In this document: positions 55,370 through 64,000 of the stretch, piece by piece
Layout: each line of letters opens with the position of its first letter
Numbering within the stretch: position 1 is the first letter of the stretch
Assembly: GCA_964019055.1 (NCBI GenBank)
Contig: OZ025208.1
Location: forward strand, 1,325,501-1,389,500
Length of the DNA stretch: 64,000 nucleotides
Reading direction: 5' to 3'
From: Anthopleura xanthogrammica
Lineage: Eukaryota; Cnidaria; Anthozoa; Actiniaria; Actiniidae
Translations under genes and position numbers: made by a program
The notes under the pieces: generated by a model
Told to the model about the DNA's origin: nothing
Seen by the model: the letters and a program-made list of their open reading frames with translations, nothing else
Database searches by the model: none

Positions 55370-56577
55370 ATAATAAGCGGTCACAGAATGTTTTTGCGAT
55401 TTATTCGAAATCGCTCTAATCAAACCCTCTAATTATCATCTGAATAGCTGTGCCTGAATGCGAAGTTTAGCATGTATATAGTCATTTTTCTGAAGCTCAT
55501 CGAAAACGGGAGATATTCAAGAAAAACTGATTTCAACGATCATTGTTTTCCGTTGCCATGGAAACGCCGATCGAGTTGAAATTGACATCAATCAAAACTT
55601 CCATCTATGCTTGATGTCTGGTGTAAAATTCATTTTGATCAAACCAGGAAAAGGTTTTCAATTCGCTAGATGAACATGAGAAGTGTGGTCAATAAAAAAC
55701 TACTGGGAAACACCTTAAACTCCAAGTAACTGTACTGAAGGAACTTCAACTGTAGAACCGGTTTCTTTTCCTCTAGAAAAGATGGATAGATCTACGTTTA
55801 TTGAGAACCTTGTAACAGCAAATATCTGAATTAAAATAACAACTGATAGAAATGGACAAACTGTACCACAATAGTTCAAAACGGCACTGTTGTGTATCTA
55901 GAGCAGCTGCACTATGCTAGGGTGTAGTCTTTTTCATAAATATTTATTTTCACATGAAAAACGTTCGAAGTTAGAAAAAATATTAGCCAATAGCGTGGGA
56001 CCTATTGACTGGTTCACCAATAAAAAACAACTCTCCGTTTTGTTTACTGTTTTTTTTTTAAACTTATATTTTGCTCATTTTTGGAAGAGCATATGGTTTG
56101 GCCGGGGAGTCTTTAGACATCTCTAGATAAATTCGCTTCATATCTCCATGAAGAAGATGGAAATTTCATACGAAGAATTACCACTGAAACATTTTACATA
56201 TTCCCTAATATCTATTTTGCCTTTCATAAAACCACTTTTTCACCATCTGAACGTAGGAGCCGCACGGAGAGAGGGAGGACATCATATTTATAAACATTTT
56301 TAGACTCAGTCAAAAACATTTTTTGGATTTGCAAAGCTAAGCTTTCAGGGTCAGGTCTCAAATAAAGTGATGTTGCTGTAGTATCACCAGTTTGACCATC
56401 CCCACTCACCTCCTCTCAATAAAAATTGCAGCTGTACGCCCTGGTCAACAATGACAAGCATAGCACTAAATAGGCAAGATATTCAGTAAATTATTTCTTG
56501 GGTTTTATTTCTCTTTTTTTTTTCGAGTGAAATCATTTGTTTGCTAACTAAGAATTGATCGTCAGAAGGAATGATTA

Positions 56578-57973
56578 TAATAATAATAATAATAAATTAT
56601 ATTTTATTGAGCGCTAATTCCCCATGGTTCAACTGCGCTTTACAAATGTATTATATAAAAGTTTTGGAAACATTAACTTAATTTTTATTGTATTATGTAT
56701 AATTGGACTTTATGTACATTTTATGTTTAATTTATTAATATATATATATATATATAGACAACATGATAAAAGTAGTGTATAGATATAAAATTATAAAGGT
56801 TATAAAAATGTAAAATATTATGGTTTCAGAAAAGACGACTAAAAAAATGCTTGCTTAAAAAGCCAGGTTTTAACCTCATGTTTGAACTGTGAGAGTGAAA
56901 TAGATGATCTTATATTCTGTGGGAGACTGTTCCATAGTTCAGGGGCTGCAGTGGAGAAGGCTCTTTTGCCATAGTGATTTAGGTTATAATTAGGTTTCGT
57001 CAAAAGGTTCTGAGACTTTGATCTTAAGGAACGTGATGGCACATAAGGTTGCACCAAGTCAAACAGATAAGAAGGGGTCTGATTATGTAAAACTTTGAAA
57101 GTGTGTAGAAGAATCTTGAAAACAATACGCTGTTCAACAGGTAGCCAGTGCAAATCATATAAGATGGGAGTGATATGTTCTTGTTTCCTTGAGAAGGTAA
57201 CAAGCCTAGCGGCTGCGTTTTGAACATGTTGCAACTTTTTCAGAGAAACATTAGGGAGACCATATAGTAAAGAATTGCAGAAATCGAGCTTCGAGGAAAT
57301 GAGGGCATGGACAAGAGTTTCACATGCATTTCGACTCAAATACTTTCTAATTTTCCAAATATTATGAATATGAAAAAAACAGGTTTTACATACAGAAAGT
57401 ATCTGATTTTCCAACGACAATGACTCATCAAAGATGACACCGATGTTACGAGCTGATGTTGATAGAGCAATAGATGAGTTCGAAATTTGAAGGGATTCAA
57501 TAGGTGGTCTAGGACGACGAGGGTTAGTTAAAACAAGAATTTCAGTTTTGTCGTCATTAAGTTTCAACTTGTTGGAAGTCATCCATCTATCAATTTCTGA
57601 TACACAAGTCTCAATTTGCTGTTTTGCTCTATCCAACTCAATTGAGGAAGATGTAGAGAATGTGAAATAAAGTTGGGTGTCATCAGCATATAAATGAAAG
57701 TTGATGTTGCACTTCCGCATAATATCACCAATTGGTGCGGTATATAAAAGAAATAAAATGGGTCCCAGAATAGAGCCTTGGGGGACAGCGCATTCTAGAA
57801 GTTGAGAAGAAGATGAAGCACCGTTTACTTTCGCTCGAAAGCATCTATCACTGAGGTAGGATTTAAACCATCGAAGAGCTTTTCCATTGATGCCGTATCT
57901 AGTTGAAAGCCTCTCAAGAAGAATATTATGATCTACCGTATCGAAAGCAGCTGATAGATCAAGTAATACTAAC
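56578..57973 (-). mobile_element. 5'-truncated CR1/L2-like LINE inserted in array unit 2
   Basis: The ATT-type 3' tail is at 56578-56595 and the 5' truncation at 57973. Units 1 and 3 carry the uninterrupted AAGGAATGATTATTAGTCGA. Any target duplication is very short (TAT at most). Confidence 0.95.
56839..57972 (-). CDS. Reverse transcriptase C-terminal two thirds, open frame
   Basis: The frame is open from the truncation point (no start codon) for 377 codons. It holds motif A as [15 protein letters not shown], motif B as [10 protein letters not shown] and motif C as [10 protein letters not shown], so all catalytic Asp residues are present. The tail has [13 protein letters not shown] and [13 protein letters not shown]. 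It is related to the copy at 35927-37000. The endonuclease and earlier RT parts are missing, so it cannot move on its own. The absence of stops and its presence in a single unit indicate insertion after the array formed. Confidence 0.93.
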   Translation of the reverse strand, partial: LVLLDLSAAFDTVDHNILLERLSTRYGINGKALRWFKSYLSDRCFRAKVNGASSSSQLLECAVPQGSILGPILFLLYTAPIGDIMRKCNINFHLYADDTQLYFTFSTSSSIELDRAKQQIETCVSEIDRWMTSNKLKLNDDKTEILVLTNPRRPRPPIESLQISNSSIALSTSARNIGVIFDESLSLENQILSVCKTCFFHIHNIWKIRKYLSRNACETLVHALISSKLDFCNSLLYGLPNVSLKKLQHVQNAAARLVTFSRKQEHITPILYDLHWLPVEQRIVFKILLHTFKVLHNQTPSYLFDLVQPYVPSRSLRSKSQNLLTKPNYNLNHYGKRAFSTAAPELWNSLPQNIRSSISLSQFKHEVKTWLFKQAFF

Positions 57974-59727
57974 TATTAGTCGAAGTATTAATGAGCCAAT
58001 TGATTGTATGATCCAAAGAATACCCGATGTTCACGAGTAAGACTCGGTGGGTTGGGGTTGGGTGAGTGGTGTGAGGGGCTCTAGCGGATGTTTTTCTGGC
58101 TTGTTTCGCCCATCAATTCAACTAGAATACATCTGCCTATGAGCTCCTATATAAAACACGATCAAACTCAACAACGAAGATAACATCAAGCTTGAGTTTG
58201 ATTGACAGTTACTGTTGGTAGTTATTTTAGCCGATGATAATTACATCTAATTCAGTTCCTCATTCCTATTTCCCTTAAAGATATTTCAACCAACACAAGT
58301 TGATCATATTTTTTAAAAGCTAGCACTAACCAAATGGGTCAGTTTATAACCTAATTTCGCTATTGTGGTAAAATTCAAAACTTAGGCAAAAAGAAATATA
58401 CTTGCTCCATATCAAGATTTCTAACAACGGTTGTTAATAAATAAGAATAATCAATTTGGTTCTCAGAGGAAAACTATTCGAATTCAATTAAGCTGAAAGT
58501 TCACTGAACTAGTGTTTGAAGGTGTGATAATATGATATATAGTATAACATTTTATTTGTGATCATAGTACTAAGCAAGTGCAGGTGTGCATCCCTTCTTA
58601 TAACTAATGTAAGAACATTAGAATACTAACTCTAAACACAATAAATGCAGGGGAAGTCATCATACAAACGTTTGTTTTCTTAAAAATTTAAAAATCGGGA
58701 AGTTCATAAGAAAGAAAGTGATGCTGGCTGATGTTTTGTGTTGAATACCGATGTCATTGACTCCACAAAAGATTCATTAAAAAAATATAAGTTTCATTAG
58801 AATTTCGAGAAGAAAATTAACCAGCAATTATCTGAAATTTCAACTAAATTTTACTTTAAACTTTTTATTCAAGAAATATGACATCCTGTCTGTCACGAGG
58901 AATAGGCCTATGCTTTTTGCAGGTTGCAGTAGATTATTGATATGTCGCTATGGTAACAAATGGATTCTGTTCACGTCTTTCGAGAAGGACTCTTCTGGAT
59001 AACAAACAAACCTTAAACTACGTAGTATTAAATATCAGCACCTTATCGCCTGTCCAAAATATCACAAAACTGAAATAAAATTGTGGTCGTGGTATTAGCG
59101 ATGAAGTTCTTTGAAAACGGATGAAATCAATTTTTTGCCATCCAGTGTTAGAATCACGTGACTGTTGGTACCAAAAGGCCTATTCTGGACTTCTTTTTGT
59201 TAATATTATCATGACAAGCATCTGGTATGCTGAGGAAAATCTATTATCTGTCCTGCTTATCATTCACCATTTCAGAATGTTTATTACTCCAGCTTCTTAA
59301 TGTCAATAAAGTATTTCATATCGAAAACATCGTTACCCGTAAGAGAACAATCTCCAAAAATAATGATAAGATAATTTCATACTTAAGACTAAGATGTTAA
59401 TAAGGAGAGAAAAGAGGTGCTTGAATAAACTAATCGACGATAAATATGTACCTGTTAACAAGGCCGGAGTGCGACAGTTTAAGCAAAATGATAAACTAAC
59501 GGTAGTTTTAATTGATAGAATGATTAGGTTATATCTTAGTTTAAATATATAAATAGAATGGTACCTGTTTCTCATGAGAATGGCAGAAAGTCTGCATATC
59601 ATGATATCAGTTTTAAATGAAGATTTTCAAAATGTAATAGTGTTACAGAAAGATAGCAAGTATATAGGCAAATTCAAATTAAGCAGATGATTTGTATTTC
59701 TATTTGGCCCTTCTCTTATAGACAGTA

Positions 59728-62700
59728 TAGAGCTGTTGACATTTGTATCTCTATTCCCAAACGCATAACACAGATAAAACACTCTTATCAAGCTAGAGTA
59801 AACTCATGCGAGTGACTGGAATGATTGCATATACTCTTTATAGTAACTAGTTGGATAGTCATTGTTAATATTTATATATTTGAGGATATGTACTTGTATT
59901 AATGAATGTTTCTTCTCTACTCTGAAAGGCACTTTCCAGGGAGATTCAAGAAAGTTATTGTATTGTGTTGTTTTCGAGTTGAATTACAGATTATGTTCAC
60001 AATTGTAGAGAGAATAATAAGAATATAATAAATAACTGCAGATAATACATTTCAGTATCATATCAATTTTTAACGCTAACAAGGAGTGGCTGATGTTCGC
60101 AGCCAGCGAGATGGTAAGTGAAAAATAATTAATACGCATATGAAATGTTACCTGTGATCTTTAGCTTTATGGTTTTGGGTTAGTATTTTTTTCACCGAGT
60201 GGTCCAAATTATTGAAATAAATTTCGTAAGAATAGTATGTTACAATGACAAAGACAAACTTTACCTAAAACTTTTCTCGTTAACTCGTGCACTCAAGTTC
60301 AGGTTGAAGTTTAACCCTTACCAAATTTAACAGTATTCTAACTGAACCTACAAAAGAGTGAATGCTATTGTTCAAACAGATGGAATGTTACGATCGAGGA
60401 TAAAACTTGACTTCAGTTCTTAGTAGCAACTGATGGCAACTACTCAACACTGTGTGTCGATTATACGGCATGATGCAAACAGGACTTTTAGTCTTTAAGA
60501 ATAAAAAACCTACGTACCTTATCACTGAAAGAAGCTGTGCCTCTTGAAGAAGCACAGAGTGCGCTCCCTTTCTTAAACTCCAAGTAACTGTACTGAAGGA
60601 ACTTCAACTGTAGAACCGGTTTCTTTTCCTCTAGAAAAGATGGATAGATCTACGTTTATTGAGAACCTTGTAACAGCAAATATCTGAATTAAAATAACAA
60701 CTGATAGAAATGGACAAACTGTACCACAATACTTCAAAACGGCACTGTTGTGTATCTAGAGCAGCTGCACTATGCTAGGGTGTAGTCTTTTTCATAAATA
60801 TTTATTTTCACATGAAAAACGTTCGAAGTTAGAAAAAAATATTAGCCAATAGCGTGGGACCTATTGACTGGTTCACCACTAAAAACCAACTCTCCGTTTT
60901 GTTTACTGTTTTTTTTTTAATCTTATATTTTGTTCATTTTTGGAAGAGCATATGGTTTGGCCGGGGAGTCTTTAGACATCTCTAGATAAATTCGCTTCAT
61001 AGCTCCATGAAGAAGATGGAAATTTCATACAAAGAATTACCACTGAAACATTTTACATATTCCCTAATATCTATTTTGCCTTTCATAAAACCACTTTTTC
61101 ACCATCTGAACGTAGGAGCCGCACGGAGAGAGGGAGGACATCATATTTATAAACATTTTTAGACTCAGTCAAACAAAGTTTTTCAATTTGAAAAGCTAAG
61201 GTTTCGGGGGTCAGGTCTCAAATAAAGTGATGTTGCTGTAGTATCACCAGTTTGACCATCCCCACTCACCTCCTCTCAATAACAATTGCAGCTGTACGCC
61301 TTGGCCAACAATGAAAAGCATAGCACTAAATAGGCAAGATATTCGGTAAATTATTTCTTGGGTTTTATTTCTCTTTTTTTCGAGTGAAATCATTTGCTTG
61401 CTATCTAAGAATTGATCGTCAGAAGGAATGATTATTAGTCGAAGTATTAATGAGCCAATTGATTGTATGATCCAAAGAATACCCGATGTTCACGAGTAAG
61501 ACTCGGTGGGTTGGGGTTGGGTGAGTGGGGTAAGGGGCTCTAGCGGATGTTTTTCTGGCTTGTTTCGCCCATCAATTCAACTGGAATACATCTGCCTATG
61601 AGCTCCTATATAAAACACGATCAAACTCAACAACGAAGATAACGTCAAGCTTGAGTTTGATTGACAGTTACTGTTGGTAGTTATTTTAGCCGATGATAAT
61701 TACATCTAATTCAGTTCCTCATTCCTATTTCCCTTAAAGATATTTCAACCAACACAAGTTGATCATATTTTTTAAAAGCTAGCACTAACCAAATGGGTCA
61801 GTTTATAACCTAATTTCGCTATTGTGGTAAAATTCAAAACTTAGGCAAAAAGAAATATACTTGCTCCATATCAAGATTTCTAACACCGGTTGTTAATAAA
61901 TAAGAATAATCAATTTGGTTCTCAGAGGAAAACTATTCGAATTCAATTAAGCTGAAAGTTCACTGAACTAGTGTTTGAAGGTGTGATAATATTATATAGA
62001 TAACATTTTATTTGTGATCATAGTACTAAGCAAGTGCAGGTGTGCATCCCTTCTTATAACAATTGTAAGAACATTAGAATACTAACTCTAACCACAATAA
62101 ATGCAAGGGAAGTCATCATACAAACGTTTGTTTTCTTAAAAATTTAAAAATCGGGAAGTTCATATGAAAGAAAGTGATGCTCGCTGATGTTTCGTGTTGA
62201 ATACCGATGTCATTGACTCCACAAAAGATTCATTAAAAAAAATATAAATTTCATTAAAATTTCGAGAAGAAAATTAACCAGCAATTATCTGAAATTTCAG
62301 CTAAATTTTACTTTAAACTTTTTATTCAAGAAATATGACATCCTGTCTGTCACGAGGAATAGGCCTATGCTTTTTGCAGGTTGCAGTAGATTATTGATAT
62401 GTCGCTATGGTGACAAATGGATTCTGTTCACGTCTTTCGAGAAGGACTCTTCTGGATAACAAACAAACCTTAAACTACGTAGAATTAAATATCTGCACCT
62501 TATCGCCTGTCCAAAATATCACAAAACTGAAATAGAATTGTGGTCGTGGTATTAGCGATGAAGTTCTTTGAAAACGTATGAAATCAATTTTTTGCCATCC
62601 AGTGTTAGAATCACGTGACTGTTGGTACCAAAAGGCCTATTCTGGACTTCTTTTTGTTAATATTATCATGACAAGCATCTGGTATGCTGAGGAAAATCTA

Positions 62701-63125
62701 TTATCTGTCCTGCTTATCATTCACCATTTCAGAATGTTTATTACTCCAGCTTCTTAATGTCAATAAAAGTATTTCATATCGAAAACATCGTTACCCGTAA
62801 GAGAACAATCTCCAAAAATAATGATAAGATAATTTCATACTTAAGACTAAGATGTTAATAAGGCGAGAAAAGAGGTGCTTGAATAAACTAATCGACGATA
62901 AATATGTACCTGTTAACAAGGCTAGAGTGCGACAGTTTAAGCAAATTGATAAACAAACGGTAGTTTTAATTTATAGAATGTTTAGGTTATATCTTAGGTT
63001 AAATATATAAATAGAATGGTACCTGTTTCTCATGAGAATGGCAGAAAGTCTGCATATCATGATATCAGTTTTAAATGAAGATTTTCAAAATGTAATAGTG
63101 TTACAGAAAGATAGCAAGTATATAG
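59728..63125. repeat. Tandem array unit 3 (no large insertion)
   Basis: About 3.4 kb with none of the transposons of the other units, so it is the best reference for the basic unit. It includes 59949-60270, which is deleted in units 1 and 2. Confidence 0.93.
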
Positions 63126-63345
63126 CTAAAACTCAACAACGAAGATAACGTCAAGCTTGAGTTTGATTGACAGTTCCATTTGGTAGTTATTCTAACCGAT
63201 GATATTTACGAAGTCAGTCCCTCATTCTTAATTCTCTTGAAGGGATTTAACTAGTACAAGTTCATCATAATTAATCTTAAATAAAACAAACCGGTTTATG
63301 AATAATTTTCGCCGTTGCATAAACTTTGAAACTAAAGAAATTTGA
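63126..63345. repeat. Diverged, truncated copy of the unit interior
   Basis: The sequence jumps from the unit end (AGCAAGTATATAGCTAAA) to an interior segment (ACTCAACAACGAAGATAACG) and then diverges gradually from 61627-61870. This is the right edge of the array. Confidence 0.85.
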
Positions 63346-64000
63346 AACTATCCGAAAGACAATTCAATCCGCCAAGTTTTTGTAATTTATTTCTAAGGTA
63401 TGTAATTTGCCTTGACGACTTTCTAACGGCCTCAATCAGTCGGGATTTGCCAGTCCCTGCTTCTCTGCAACGAAAACATAAACTAAGTGAGGATAAGCTC
63501 AAGAGCTTTCACCAGAGTGAAGCTGGTGTCAGATTTTTGAGTCAGATTTTTGAGTCAGATTTTTGGATCTATTGTCAGATTTTTTCCGGGGGGGCGTTAC
63601 ATCAGTTGATTTACAAAGTGCTCTGTATTCTTAGCAATGTCTCGAATCTAGGTAAAACCTTTACAACGCTTTAGATATAAGACAGTCCTTGAAAATGGTG
63701 GTCTTTGGAGATCGAAACAATCACTTCAAAGAAAACAAAGTGCGGTTTCAGATTTTTTTGGAGCTGTGTTATCTACTATCATGATCAACGGGACTTCGTG
63801 CCACAAATACTTTAGTAGTACTGCTTCCAACTATCAGGTTACAGCCCTTTTAATTCAACATAAATATACTTTGAACTATCTATAGTGAGAAAGAAATAAC
63901 TATGTACAAACGTTGAGATAGTATACTCATCAGTTACGTTATATAGAACAAATCCACGAGCCCGTATAGAGCAGTTTTTAAGCAAGCTGGATTGACTGGG
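63346..64000. other. No gene recognised
   Basis: Contains a short direct repeat (GAGTCAGATTTTT, three copies near 63540-63580). The 110-codon plus frame over it has no family features. Confidence 0.5.

Larger units (their letters stand above)
52707..55714. mobile_element. TTAA-target foldback transposon hosting a nested Crypton
   Basis: Ends GGTGTTTCCCAGTAG and its inverted copy, flanked by TTAA (52703-52706, 55715-55718). Arms of about 420 bp pair almost perfectly, including GGGTTTGATTAGAGCGATTT and GCGTTCGCAAAATAATGTC. Without the nested element it would be about 1.0 kb with a loop of about 160 bp. Units 1 and 3 keep the empty site CTTTCTTAAACTCCAAG. No transposase. GG ends with TTAA suggest Kolobok rather than piggyBac, but this is not proven. 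Confidence 0.93.
52181..59727. repeat. Tandem array unit 2
   Basis: Same unit as units 1 and 3, interrupted by the TTAA foldback with Crypton (52707-55714) and a LINE (56578-57973). It lacks the solo LTR (empty site at 59101). Confidence 0.94.

Overview
The window looks like intron-rich, AT-rich, repeat-laden metazoan nuclear DNA. The lectin and scavenger-receptor domain content, together with the mix of CR1/L2-like LINEs, Penelope-like and Crypton-type elements, suggests a cnidarian, probably an anthozoan. That assignment is inference. Nothing prokaryotic is present.

0-38 kb: one large minus-strand gene. I rebuilt it from exons whose splice sites and reading phases agree. Exon 1 encodes a signal peptide (38025-37947). 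It is followed by two discoidin (F5/8C) domains, each split over two exons (35528-35221 with 29494-29353, and 25176-24869 with 19724-19580). Then come one SRCR domain (8761-8441), a 44-nt linker exon (8305-8262), a fucolectin-like domain exon (3084-2793), a PA14-like domain over three exons (1961-1768, 1622-1462, 871-702) and a cysteine-containing exon (346-171). The gene runs off the left edge. It encodes a secreted or surface multidomain lectin/scavenger-receptor-like protein. Its introns are filled with transposons, foldback elements and satellites. These include a 21-bp satellite inside a 4.1-kb inverted-repeat element, a 39-bp minisatellite next to an oppositely oriented TATA-box first exon, a solo LTR, degenerate LINEs and a degenerate Penelope-like element.

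38-39.3 kb: upstream of the gene, with a foldback MITE and two poly-G runs. 39.3-63.3 kb: a head-to-tail array of units of about 3.1-3.8 kb (42780, 46541, 52181 and 59728 onward, plus partial copies at both ends). Units carry different insertions: a solo LTR, two TTAA-target elements, an element with 6-bp target duplications, a 5'-truncated CR1/L2-like LINE, and a Crypton-type tyrosine-recombinase element nested in a TTAA foldback element. Sister units supply empty sites, so target duplications can be read directly. I found no convincing intact host gene in the array. 63.35-64 kb shows nothing recognisable.
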